The position numbers and the translations under genes are program-made. Below are positions 11,771 through 23,762 of a DNA stretch of 64,000 nucleotides, in pieces; within the stretch, counting starts at the first letter, position 1; each line of letters starts with the position of its first letter. A model generated the notes under the pieces. It saw nothing but the letters and a program-made list of their open reading frames with translations, had not been told where the DNA came from and did no database searches. Source of the DNA: Sipunculus nudus (taxonomy: Eukaryota; Annelida; Sipuncula; Golfingiida; Sipunculidae); assembly GCA_026874595.1 (NCBI GenBank), contig CM049313.1:50455659-50519658 (forward strand), given 5' to 3'.

Positions 11771-13819
11771 TTGGCAGCTCTCCTAACTCATCGCTCGGCA
11801 ATTGTTGAAGAAATATCATATGCTTGTATATGCTGGGCACCACCCAAAAAAAATATGTTAGCATCACCTAATTTTTTTAATATTTCATTTGCGCTTCTGC
11901 GTATCTTTCGCAGTTTGAAATGTGTACTTCAGACTCGCGGTTGTTTATGCGGTCATGGCCTAAAAAATAAAACATCATCACATATATATTATTCACACTA
12001 TGAACAATGTTAAGCAAATTTGTTGGTGAATAAAACAAACTGGTATGTATTTTTTGTAATATCAGACACAAGTTATAGCTTTTTTCTCTAAATGTCTTTA
12101 TGAATCATCATTCCGTGCTGCACATGTATTTATCTCGGTGGAAGTATGTTTCAAGATACATTTGGTAGCACAACTATTTTACGATGTTTTAGTAGTTTGT
12201 GTTTGTCATTAATTATGTTTCAGCAATAACAAGTCATTAAATTTCTTTTGAAATTTAAGTCTAAAACGCATTATCTTTAATTATAATATACAATTAATAT
12301 ATAATATACTTATGTTCCTGTCAACGCAAAAAAAAAATGGCCCAGCCAATTCTTTCGAGTGAAACAGACCAACCTGGAAACGGACTAGAAATAGGACTCA
12401 CCTGCATTTTCTACACTGTCATCCAGCAGTTGAAGGACTAGTTATTCAGTTCATTTCCCGAATTCTGTAGGTGTGAACACACATTTCGGTGAATCGGTTC
12501 CTATGAAATTCGAACCAATAAAAATCGAAAGAGTCTGACATTGTTAGACTTTAATCGAATTTCTGAAGGCCCGTTTTAACTTGTAAGTCGCCGGGAGCGT
12601 AAGCTGGTTATACAAATCATGCAGTGTGACAACCAAATCTGGACTGACGGTGTTTCAATCATGACCAGCCGAATTTTGAAAAATGCCGTCATTACTCACA
12701 GGAGCCAAGTATTAAACTTAAGTTATGCAACTAAACAGTATAATGAAGCAGTTGATTCATTTCATATAGACGATAATTATATGTGCACTCGACTTTTGAA
12801 ACCTTGGAGCCTGTTATAGCAGACGTTTTAAACTGCTTCTGTAAAGTTATTTCAGATTGTGATGACAAATTGGAGGAAACGGCTCATCCGATCGTAGGTT
12901 CTCACACTGGGCATACACGCAGAGTATTTATAGGCAAGGATTAACAATATCGTGTAATGTGTCGTTCCTTATAAACTGAAGGCTACACCACAGTAATGTC
13001 TGTTGGGCTGTAAGGTTGTACAAACTGTACATCACTGCTGGTTCAGCAACGTGCCTTTTGCGGTTCGATAACCCAATTTTACCTCACCGAAAGATGAACA
13101 TCTCATTTTAATTATCTTGTTTCTGTTATTGTTTATATTTTAGTTTTTTTTGTTATAATCATTTTATCTTATATTATATTATGTATTATTGTATGGACCT
13201 TTTTTGCGACTTTTGGAATATACAAATCCTTGAGAGAGTAATCAATGGACTGCATCTTGTATAGAGCAGATCATTACCATCATAAATAATTAAATATTTT
13301 ATTAGCAATCGCAATGTTGATTTTCGTGGATGTACTACCTTTATCCTCAATATACCTTAACCTCCTTACCTACATAGTTCGTGTGCAGGTACCCACGCTG
13401 CATGTGCCAGTCTGGCACCTTTCAACCTGCCGCTATAGAGGTCGTTTCTACTCAAATCAATCCTCTTCCATAAAGGGATTGTGAGACGGCTGAGAGTACT
13501 TCTCAGCTTTCAAACTTCAAAATTAAAATATGTTACAGTTCAAGAAAAGGAGTTTTGTTTACATTACAAGTAGGAATGCTTGTCAAATATGTCTTATTTC
13601 GTTAGGCCCTTACCTCAACATTTCATGTCCATGTAATTTGCCTTGAAATTTCTGATCTAATATATCTGAACGTGTTATATAATCCCCTTCACTACGTTTA
13701 CACCTACGCTGCTGTTGTATTGAAAAACCCAATCGCATTGTTGGTAAATGACTTCTTTTCCCACAAGCCCTCACTTGTGGAGTCGTACCCTTGAGAGTAT
13801 GATTTTGAGCAGTGTAGGC

Positions 13820-13827
<8 letters not shown>
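11771..13827. other. Gene-free unique stretch
   Basis: No recognisable gene or repeat. Short ORFs of up to 81 codons occur in several frames without conserved motifs. Confidence 0.5.
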
Positions 13828-13902
<75 letters not shown>

Positions 13903-14005
13903 CCTGTTTAGAAGTTGAACATATGAAGAACTAGAATGAACATATAAAGAACTAGGAGTCTGCATTCTAAGGAATGAAATCCTCCTCCATCGGGGGGGGG
14001 GGGGG
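13828..14005. repeat. (AT)n tract and poly-G
   Basis: About 73 bp of uninterrupted AT repeat (13828-13900) is followed by a run of 14 G at 13992-14005. The 82-codon minus-strand ORF here is mostly Tyr-Ile repeat translation. Confidence 0.96.
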
Positions 14006-14935
14006 TCCCAATTGTGCAATTGTGGAATGCTCCCAAAAACCGCATTTCTATATATTAACCTTTTCGGCCTATACTCGCATACATTTGTGAGTATTCCTTG
14101 GCGACGTTCCTAAATCCGGGTCATTTTTCGGATCTACACCAAAATATAATCTATTTGTTCATGGTCCATTCCATTAATACCCTTTCCCCAAAATGTCATA
14201 AGAGTATGTTTACGATTCCGTGACACGCATACTTGAGCAGGGATGAACACATACCCTTCTGGTGGAGACAATAAACCAAACATGACAAATCAAAATATTG
14301 TCAGCTTAGCTACAAGAGAAGACGTAATGGCAAAACACTTTCAAAATTGATCACCAGAGAGCAGCAGAGCGTTGCAAAAGAACATCACGAGATCGGGCGT
14401 ACGTTAAAACATCTAAGGATCTTTATGCCATTAAGAGAAACCGATTCAGAAATAATCTCGGTGAAAACGAAAAATGTGCATTTGTCACAATTTATATCGT
14501 TTCCTTGTTCTACCAACTGATGCACCCCCAGGAAGAATGAAGTATTTTTACTTTGTTCTATATCTACCGAGCGGCATTTCCCTTTTATTTTGGTTCACCT
14601 CAGCATGCCATCAAATTGATCTGATGTGTCCTTTCTCGCTCTTTATTTTTGTCGTCATAGATCTTGGCAGAGTGAACGATTTACAGCAAGTGACATTTAA
14701 AAGGTTTTCATCAGAATTGATTAATAACCCAGTCACGTGATCATAACAGGTATCTCTCACATCCTGAATTGCAAAATAGATACCCTGATAAAAAAACGGA
14801 TTAGAATTTATTTTTATGTATTCTAGGCATTGGCGTATCATCTTTCACATATACTATATTCAGTTATAGATTTCAGTATATATGGAACACCACTTAAACA
14901 ATGCTAGTTTGATTCTAACCATTTAAGTTTTCTTG
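14006..14935. other. Gene-free stretch upstream of minisatellite
   Basis: No recognisable coding sequence. Overlapping 76-88 codon ORFs occur on both strands at 14474-14841 without family resemblance. Confidence 0.5.
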
Positions 14936-14936
14936 A

Positions 14937-16532
14937 GTCTGTACGAGGCGTAAGGCCTGTCTTCTCAGTTTTTTGTGTGGCTGATATACCCGCGCTGTAC
15001 GATGTGTAAGGCCTGTCTTCTCAGTGTGTTGTTTTGGCTGATTTACCCCCCGCTGTACGACGTTTAAGACCCATCTTCTCAGTGTGTTATGTGGCTTATA
15101 TACCCCCGCTGTAAGACGTGTAAAGCCCGTCTTCTCAGTGTGTTATGTGGCTTATATACCCCCCGCTGTACAACGTGTAAGGCCCGTCTTCTCAGTGTGT
15201 TATGTGGCTTATATACCCCCCCCCCCCCCCTGTACGACGTGTAAGGCCCGTCTTCTCGCTATGTTGGCTGATACATCCCACTGTACGACGTGTAAAGCCC
15301 GTCTTCTCAGTGTGTTGTGTGGCTGATATACCCCCGCTGTACGACGTGTAAGGCCCGTTTTCTCAGTTTGTTATGTGGCTTATAACCCCCCGCTATACGA
15401 CGTGTAAGGCCCGTCTTCTCAGTGTGTTATGTGGCTTATATACCCCCGTTGTACGACGTGTAAGGCCCGTCTTCTCAGTGTGTTATGTTGCTTATATACC
15501 CCCGCTGTACGACGTGTAAGGCCCGTCTCCTCAGTGTGTTATGTGGCTGACATACCACCGCTGTACGACGTAAAATGTCAGTCTTCTCGGTGTGTTGTTT
15601 GGCTGATAAACCCCCGCTGTACGACGTGTAAGGCCCGTCTTCTCAGTGTGTTGTGTGGCTTATATACCCGCCCCCCCCCCCCCCCCGCTGTACGACGTGT
15701 ACGGCCCGCCTTCTCAGTGTGTTATGTGGCTTATATACCCCCCGCTGTACGACGTGTAAAGCCCGTCTTCTCAGTGTGTTATGTGGCTTATATACCCCCA
15801 ACGGTACCACGTGTAAGGCCCATCTTCTCTGTGTTTTATGTGGCTGATATATCCCCGCTGTACAACGTGTAAGGCCCGTCTCCTCAGTGTGTTATGTGGC
15901 TTATATACCCCCCGCTGTAAGACGTGTAAGGCTCGTCTTCTCACTGTGTTATGTGGCTTATATACCCCCTGCTGCACGACGTGTTAGGCCCGTCTTCTCA
16001 GTGTGTTATGTGGCTTATATACCCCCCGCTGCACGACGTGCAAGGCCCGTCTTCTCAGTTTTTTATGTGGCATATAAACCCCTGCTGTACGACGTGTACG
16101 GCCCGTCTCCTCAATGTGTTATGTGGCTTATATACCCCCCGCTGTACGATGTGTAAGGCTCGTCTTCTCAGTGTGGTATGTGGCTTATATACCCCCCGCT
16201 GTACGACGTGTAAGGCTCGTCTTCTCAGTGTGTTATGTAGCCGATATACCCCCCCCCCCCCGCTGTACGACGTGTAAGGTCCGTCTTCTCAGTGTGTTAT
16301 GTGGCTGAGATAACACCGCTCTACGACTTGTAAGGCTTGTCTTCTCAGTGTGTTATGTGGCTTATATACCCCCCGCTGCACGACGTGTAAGGCCCGTATT
16401 CTCAGTGTTTTATGTGGCTTATATACCCCCGCTGTACGACGTGTAAGGCCCGTCTTCTCAGTGTGTTATGTGGCTTATATACCCCCCGCTATACGACATG
16501 TAAGGCACGTCTTCTCAGTGTGTTATGTGGCT
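14937..16532 (+). repeat. 56-bp minisatellite, left array
   Basis: About 28 head-to-tail units. Each unit reads GCTGTACGACGTGTAAGGCC, then CGTCTTCTCAGTGTGTTATG, then TGGCTTATATA followed by a C-run. Most units are around 56 bp, and length varies mainly through the C-run (about 4 to over 15 C, longest near 15220 and 15670). Because 56 is not a multiple of 3, the frame shifts between units. The Cys- and Arg-rich ORFs of 60-147 codons here arise because the unit has few stops. Some units carry GGCTGAT in place of GGCTTAT, giving subfamilies that appear interspersed along the array. Confidence 0.95.
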
Positions 16533-16534
16533 TA

Positions 16535-18566
16535 CCGTATTCGACGTAATAAGCGCCCCGGGCGCTCTCAAAATTAAATTTTTCTAAAATTTTTTATACC
16601 CTAATAAGCGCCCCCCCCCCCCCCCCCACATCTGCCAACTTCCAAAGTGCATTACGATCCTCCAATTTAACACTGCGGCTTGTGTACACGTGTTTGACTT
16701 CACAGCACATTCAGGACAATTCAGAAAAAAAACAATGATCATTTAACAATGGTTGTGTAATCCAAGTGATACCGATTTGCAGACGATTTTTTTTTGTGTT
16801 GCATGAGGGAATTGTCTAAATGACTACAGTTCGAGATTTCCTTAGCAGGTTAAGAGGAAAAATAAGGATGGTAATAAATGAACACTTTTATAAAAGTCAA
16901 AGTCTAATAAGGTAGCAGAATGTATAAAATGTTCATATAAAAATATATTAATCATTTATTTGAATGATGAAAAAAAAAATAATACGGGACATCGGTACCC
17001 CGATTATGTCAGTCACCTTGCGCAAATACCTTTGACAGCTGAGCCGATTAATGACATGGAATGGCATCGACAATAATTGTCTTTTTTGTCTTTCATTGTG
17101 CTTGATATTACATGCAAAAGTTTTTAAAAAAATGAAAACTGGCCCTCAGACTCTTGCGTATTATATTTACTTCAGTGCGTATACGAACCAAATCCGGGGT
17201 TTTGTTTTAAAATTGTTAGGAAATTTCTCATATTTATATCCCGCGGAAACACGGTCCCTTTCTTGAACTTTGTTGACCCGTTATAATACATTCATTTTCT
17301 CGACGTAGTCCAATAATACAAGCTTGACAAACATTGTCACCTGAGGAAAGGCCGCTTCATATTTATAATTATAATGCGTTACTGGTTGTCTTGTAATTGA
17401 AGTGCCATGAGCGAGTCTCCGTGTATGTCAGTGTGCAAGCAAGCTGACAGCGTCCGCATTCACTGGACTCGTGAACATTTTACGCAGTAAATACGGCACC
17501 ATATGAAAAAATCATCCTCGTTTTAACATGCATATTACGTGCTACTGGGTGGCACTTGGTTAGGCAAATTCCCAGCATCCCTTGCGCGAGAGCTGTATAC
17601 ACACAGATTAACCCAGGGCACTGGGATTTTGAGAACACGGGTAAGCCCTGCACGCTGTCAGCGGCATCGACAATTATATTACTGTGTACATGTTTCAAGT
17701 GAATTACCAAGATATTTTTTGGCAAAAAATACATTAAAACTTATATATTATCAGGATTGGGAATTCCGTTTTGGTCCGTCAATTCCGCAATTCCGTCCGC
17801 GGTTGCGTAAATTCACTGGCTCTACTGTCAGAAGGGCTTTCATATATTGATTCAGTTAAAATCCCTGTGTCAATGCGGCAAGGGCAAACCTTTTCTTACC
17901 AATTATTTAACTATGTGCACATGGAAATCTGATGTATAAACGATAAATTCAAATAAAAACAAAGCATTGTAATGCTCTTTATTGAGTGTATATTACCACC
18001 ATACGGACATGATCACTGATATTCACGGCATCAAGTTCGGCCGACGTAATAATTCACATTGCCGTAAATTATCCTTGGCGGCCCTGAGGACGCTGAGAAA
18101 CTTGTACCAGTGTATCAAATGGCCGCCCTTCTTTGCTTATAATTTAGGATAAAATTTATCGTCCATCACGAGCAAATACGGTAAGTAATATATATTTCAT
18201 TGCATAATACATCCACATACGTACCTGAATTCAGGTCACCCAATCAGCATGGCCACTTGCAGGGTCTGCCTTCACGGACACCGTCATCCAGTCTTATCTA
18301 TGATACACTTGACCACTGATTCTGTTATGGTTAACTAATATTATTATTATATTATATGATAAAGCTTAACGGAGATTGAATAAAAACTGGTGGTAACTTT
18401 TAAGCTTGGCGGGGAGAAATGAAAGCATTACGTTGTCCTGTGTTATATTGGCTAGGGAGAAAAGTGAGGTTAGGATGGCTCACCCTTTAGTTTCATAAAG
18501 TGATCTCCAAAATCCGGTGGGGGGGGGGCCTTATTACGGGAGGGGCGCTTATTACGTCGATTACGG
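16535..18566. mobile_element. 2.03-kb TIR element inserted in the minisatellite
   Basis: The left end begins CCGTATTCGACGTAATAAGC and continues GCCCC. The reverse complement of the right end begins CCGTAATCGACGTAATAAGC and continues GCCCC, so 24 of 25 positions match. Both ends are flanked by TA (16533-16534 and 18567-18568), which suggests a TA target duplication. Further subterminal AATAAGCGCC-type repeats and C/G runs occur at both ends. Removing the insert rejoins a 56-bp unit across GGCTTATATA. The longest internal ORFs (103 codons at 17539, 84 at 17480 on the minus strand) show no transposase motif, so it looks non-autonomous. TA duplication is typical of Tc1/mariner-like elements, but the superfamily is not established. 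Confidence 0.85.
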
Positions 18567-18568
18567 TA

Positions 18569-19040
18569 TATATACCCCGCTGTACGACGTGTAAGGCCCG
18601 TCTTCTCAGTGTGTTATGTGGCTTATATACCCCCGCTGTACGACGTGTAAGGCCCGTCTCCTCAGTGTGTCATGTGGCAGAGATACCACCGCTGTACGAC
18701 TTGTAAGGCCGGTCTTCTCAGTGTGTTATGTGGCTGAGATACCACCGCTGTACGACGTGTAAGGCTCGTCTTCTCAGTGTGTTATGTGGCTTATATACCC
18801 CCGCTGTACGACGTGCAAGGCCCGTCTCCTCAGTGTGGTATGTGGCTTATATACCCCCCGCTGTACGACGTGTAAGGCCCGTCTCCTCAGTGTGTTATGT
18901 GGCTTATATACCCCCGCTGTACGACGTGTAAGGCCCGTCTTCTCAGTGTGTTGTGTGGTTTATATGGCCCCGGTGTACGACGTGTAGGCCCGTCTTCTCT
19001 GTGTGTTGTGTGGCTGATATACCCCCGCTCTATAAGCTCT
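18569..19040 (+). repeat. 56-bp minisatellite, right array
   Basis: About 8.5 more units of the same repeat, in the same orientation as 14937-16532. The last unit decays after CCCCCGCTCTATAAGC. Several units here read GCAGAGATACC or GCTGAGATACC in place of GCTTATATACC, a variant also seen near 16310. Confidence 0.95.
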
Positions 19041-19084
19041 AAATACATGTCTTATCAATGTATTCTTTGGCTGATATTATTTAG

Positions 19085-20400
19085 GGTTTCCAAGGAATTT
19101 TTTTTCCAAGGAGTTTTGGTCAAACTGTAACCAATCATACAAATCTGTCCTATTGGATGCTCAAATCATGTTCGTTCACATATCTTGCAGGATATAGGTC
19201 ACAGTGATCTTTTTTTCCAGATGTGCAAGGAGACTACAATGATATACCCAGAACCTCCCTGGATGTTGCGTTAAAACATCCTAGGCCTAACGGATACAAT
19301 TTGTAACCGTCTGAGTCACTGGATACTCAAAATCATGTTTTCGACCCATAGTTTGCAGAATATAGGTCATCATGGCGTAATTTTAGCTTACCTAGAAGAT
19401 TTGGCTAAGACCTCCCTGAATGTAAAGTTCGAAGTTTATAGATTTAACGGTTCCGAATTATGCTTTGTCAACACCGTACTGCTTCATTTGAAGGTCTCAA
19501 AATAGAGAAAACAAATGTGTCAACACCAGTCTTGAGAAACTGATGAAACACTCCATCAATATAAATGGATAGAATCATGACAATCAATGTATTAGGCATT
19601 CAGATACTGAAGCTTTTGCATTAAATATTGGATTATTCTGGGGTGCAAACACAGATCTTATTATCCACAGAATATAGGTCACAGTGACCTTAGTTCAGAT
19701 GTGCAAGGAGACTGTACAGTTATATGCCCAAAACCTCCCTGTATGTCAAACTAGAAGGATCTAGCTCCAACAGTCACGTTTTGTACCTGTGTATCTGTCT
19801 GGGTGCATAAAAGAATGCTTTTGGCAGTAGTTTACAGAATATAGGTCACCATGCCCTAATTTCAAGTTTCCATGGAGATTTTCCGAGACCTGGATTTTTA
19901 CCTCAGAAGATTATAGGGCTAGCGGATACAATTTGTGCCCTTTCTGACTCATTAGGTACTCAGAATCATGTTTTCAGTCCGCAGTTCCTGAAATACAATT
20001 CACCATGACCGAATTTCAGGTGATTTGCCAAGGACTACCTAAAATGTGCAGTTATGAGTTTCTAGTTCAAACGATTACGGTGTGTTCCCTGCAATGTTAA
20101 TGTCTCGGTGTCTGTTTACAGTCTGCACCACCAGCCTTCAGAAACTGATGCAACACTCCATGATCAATATGCATGGAAAGAATCATGGTATTCAATGCAT
20201 TAGTTATTCAGATACTGGAGGTTTTGTTTATATTTTCTTAATTATTCTGGGGAAGGGTGTGTACTAAATAGTCCAATAGCTCAGAGGATATAGGTCTTAG
20301 TGGTCTAATTTCAGGTTTCGAGGGATATTTAATATGAAACTCTACAATGGACCTCTATGGGTGTTCATTTAGAAGAATTAAGGTCCAGCGGTTACGATTT
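19085..20400 (+). repeat. Second block of ~150-bp ERE-bearing units
   Basis: Homologous to 6640-8135. The block starts abruptly with GGTTTCCAAGGA directly after the minisatellite. Palindrome-bearing units lie near 19187, 19355, 19667, 19835, 19988 and 20283. Segments around 19480-19670 and 20120-20270 match each other and 7866-8065 (shared GAAACTGATG and ATTATTCTGGGG type blocks). The ORF at 20082 is a piece of this segment. Confidence 0.8.
19676..19690. promoter_or_regulatory. Perfect consensus ERE palindrome
   Basis: Same 15-bp sequence as at 7051-7065, about 12.6 kb away. Sister copies nearby differ by one to four bases: 19196-19210 has one change, and 19843-19857 reads AGGTCACCATGCCCT. 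Confidence 0.6.
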
Positions 20401-20409
20401 CAACACTGT

Positions 20410-20475
20410 AAACGGACGGACGAAGGAATGATCTCTATAGCTCAGCTGACTGAAAGTCAGCTGAGCTAAAAAATA
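20410..20475 (+). mobile_element. 3' end with perfect hairpin
   Basis: AACGGACGGACGAAGGAATG is followed by ATCTCTATAG and a perfect hairpin: arms AGCTCAGCTGACT (20439-20451) and AGTCAGCTGAGCT (20455-20467) around GAA, then an A-run. In reverse complement it parallels the 5' end at 5323-5420. It closes the second block of the composite repeat family. Confidence 0.7.
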
Positions 20476-20479
20476 TACC

Positions 20480-20925
20480 TATTGTTTCATAAATAGAAAG
20501 AGTTCATATAATATAAAAATTATATCCATATTTAATTATATCAACATTGTAAACATCAAAACGTGTTTCATCGTATTTATAAATTTTTCCTGCCTCCGAC
20601 AGGCAAAAACTAAGAACCCGCCTTGTTTACACGGGAATTAGGTGGAGAGGTCTCGTGTGGTGTGTCTGTATGAGTTTAATTTCAGTTACACGAGGCGATG
20701 TGTCGACTATCGCATATTTCCAAAATAGTACGCATGTACTTGGCCATAAATCAATATTTCTTCTTTCTCCCGTTTTTTGAAATTCAAATGTACAGATATT
20801 CAATTAAATCTTGGTTGTTCACATTTTATATATACTTTATATGATTAATATTTATTTAAAGTAATAACTGCATACTGTCAAATGTAAAGTACACGAAAGA
20901 CACAATAACCATCTGTTGTAACCAA
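20480..20925. other. Gene-free stretch
   Basis: AT-rich unique sequence between the composite element end and a SINE. No gene seen. Confidence 0.5.
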
Positions 20926-20930
20926 ATATA

Positions 20931-21160
20931 TATCGAGTGGTAAAACGCTTGGATCCCTTCGCCGGCGACTAGGGTTCGATCCATGAGTGTGGCCATGAGA
21001 GTGGGTTGTTGTGGCTCGTCTAGTGTCGTTGGTTTTCTCCGGGTCCCCCGGTTTCCTTCACCTCTACAGACTATCGAACGTCATCATTCGAGCCATGGAG
21101 AGTGCCTCATACAAGTTATTATTTTTTTTGGTATAATCCATGGTTAATAAATAAAGTTCA
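20931..21160 (+). mobile_element. tRNA-derived SINE, copy A (fullest)
   Basis: The tRNA-like head has TCGAGTGGTAAAACGCTTGG (box A region) and GGTTCGATCC (box B, 20973-20982). A central segment GGTTTTCTCCGGGTCCCCCG continues into GTTTCC at 21031-21056. Similar TCTCCGGG segments occur in the conserved central domains of metazoan SINE superfamilies. The 3' part ends in ATAATCCATGGTTAATAAAT. Copies B (25556) and C (27205) share the head, and copy C also shares the tail. Confidence 0.7.
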
Positions 21161-21227
21161 TAGTTTTATAATCAAATATATTCCTGTGCGATATTTAGGA
21201 CTTTAAAAACTACCAATACACACACAA

Positions 21228-21230
<3 letters not shown>

Positions 21231-21279
<49 letters not shown>
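21231..21279. repeat. (TA)n microsatellite
   Basis: TA tract of about 49 bp immediately downstream of SINE copy A. Confidence 0.96.
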
Positions 21280-21284
<5 letters not shown>

Positions 21285-23380
21285 ACATGCGATATTTCTG
21301 GATTATTCCGTGGTATGACCAAGCAATGGAAGTTATTGCACACGTAGGGCCGACAAGGGGCGTTAGTCACCGGGCTCGGTTAACACCAGGATAAAAAAAA
21401 TGGTAGGAAGCGTGTGCTGTAATACTGTCATACTGCCATACGGTCCGAAATGGAATATAATTATGCAGATGCACATACCGAGTTAAGCTAGTAACCTCCA
21501 CATGAAACAAATTCAAAAACATAAATATTTTCATTTATTCGATTTTCTACACAGCTGTGCAAATAGATATAAAATATCCTATAACGATGTTACGAACATG
21601 TTTACTGTAGACTCGCACAAATGTTCACATGGACAAGGATATGCAGCACTGTGATAACATGTCTGTAAAGGAAATTATATCGACAAGGTTCCATTGACAA
21701 CCCCCCCCCCCCCCCCGCGACATCCGGTAATTAAATTACGTCGTGGGATGCGTTATGAGAGTATCATAGCAACGTGAGAACAAAATTGCTACTAAAATCC
21801 TTTCCTAAACAGATAACCCCGCTTGTCAGGATATAACTTCATTTAATCGTAAAATAAATATTTACCATCCCTATTTATTAGTTGTTAACTATCCTTGATT
21901 ATCTGATAATTCATATATTTTTCCCATCTATAATTTGAGACTTACATGCATAAACGCACTGACCGTGATCCTACGAGTGTTAATTAGGAGCCTTAATTAA
22001 TGAACGCGGTGACATTCCAAGCTGTTATTGATGATTCATCAATGACAAGAACCCCGCTCCGGGGCGTATGTAGTGCCAGCAAATGAAACCAGTGGTCCTT
22101 GCAGGTCAATAAGTGCAAGTGTCCCTTCCTGTTTTCCAGATTTTTTCTCTGCCACTTAACTGATGTGATAATTGATTGTGAAAATGAAACAATACTCAAA
22201 GGACGCACAACTCCTTCAAAGCCATAGACAACAATTTATACATTTATACATGTATTATATAAGTAGTACATAAATGTACAAACACCAGCAGATGTCAGAA
22301 TATTCAGTTACATATAGACAGGTGAACAATTTATTTATTTATATAACACGCATTTTTCCATGGTAGCCGTTATCAGAATAAAATTCTGTTTACATATAGA
22401 ATCCGAGAAATTAAAATAAAAATACAATGTTCTATACCATCACCAAACTAAAATCACATCATACAGTCGGAAGATATTATGCGAAACTGCAGTAACGCAA
22501 GTATAGCTTACATCGATACACAAGAATATAGAAGAAAACAGAATGAAGCAGATTTGCTGAATATATGAACGATTACGTTTGATTAAAAACATAGATAATA
22601 TACCATAGCGTATAAAAAAAGATAAAACTGAAGTTTATAAAACTATGTAAAAGTCTAGGATAATGCGCACAAATACGGTAATGGAAAATAAGATAACCCT
22701 CAGTAATTATTATTGATTCATCAAACCAGTCAGTTTGACGCATGCGCAAAATTCACCACCATCGTGTGGTCATAATCAACTTAGCTTTCATATCAATTCT
22801 CCATTTTGTTAATTTCATTCATGATTGATTAAAAAAAATGTTTATTATGATAAATACAGACAGAAAAACAATAATCAGACAAGAAGGTTTCTGACAAACA
22901 ATCTCCTTCGAACTTGTGTTATTGTATAACTGTGGTACTGTATTCATATATAAACAATCATTGCCTGTTAGAACTCTGATGCACATTGACTGAAATGTTA
23001 ACAAAGGCAGGTACACCATGCAAATTAACTAAAGCTAAAGCGGGAAAAGAAATTGCTCGAGCCCCGTAGTTGAGGAAGTCGGTACCCTCGTCCTAGGCGC
23101 TCCGTCAGCAACGATAAACACGATATCCAAGTGAGTGTTTATGTAATTTATATATGTCACAACATGCATTTTGGGAAAGCACTGCTAGATAGCTTCAATC
23201 TTATAAAATGTAACTATAATGTTGTTCATTTAGTGCAATATCCGGTCGATATGATCTGTCATAATATAAATAGGGAGCCGTGCACAGAACTGAAACATAA
23301 GTCTCTGCTGCTAAACAGACAAGCTTGGCAAAATCAGGCCTAACATGAAACGGATGAATGGATCCATCCATTCTATGGCG
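21280..23380. other. Gene-free unique stretch
   Basis: No gene recognised. Contains a C16 run at 21701-21716 and an NRF1-like core CGCATGCG at 22739-22746. Overlapping ORFs of 60-101 codons on both strands from 23131 to 23613 have no family resemblance. Confidence 0.45.
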
Positions 23381-23386
23381 GTTGAC

Positions 23387-23762
23387 CACGTGACGTAAGC
23401 ACAGGAAGCACTCTCCCGCCTCAGATGCATACAGCAAAAAATAAAGGTGCAAACACACTCGCAGAAAAAAAGCGCATCCGCAGTGACAATGCGAGGCAGC
23501 AAACACGCAGTAGTCGACATCTCAGTTCTAATGATTGTACAACCATAATATCCATGGTACAAGTGACAAGTCATCGATCCGACAGAATTCACATTTACCT
23601 ATTGCTTAAGTAAACTGCGCTCTCATAGGCTCGGAGCTTTAGCCACTGTCCGTCCAGCCACACGGAGCGAGCGCCCCGCGACTTGCGCGATGCGATAGTA
23701 ATCCAAGCAACTTGGTGGCTCGCAGAAGCTGGTCTCACTCATTCCTAGTTGAGATTATATAA
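23387..23762 (+). promoter_or_regulatory. Candidate promoter: E-box/CRE overlap and TATA box
   Basis: CACGTG (23387-23392) overlaps TGACGTAA (23391-23398), an E-box joined to a CRE variant. A GC-rich patch follows at 23660-23700, and a TATA-like TATATAA lies at 23756-23762. A start site about 30 bp downstream (near 23787) would give an untranslated leader reaching the ATG at 23877. Motifs are visible; promoter activity is inference. Confidence 0.3.

Noticed and set aside
15084..16577. Overlapping Cys/Arg-rich ORFs of 60-147 codons (for example 15429-15872)
   Set aside because: They are frame-shifted translations of the 56-bp minisatellite, whose unit has few stops. The period is not a multiple of 3, so no constant peptide repeat is maintained.
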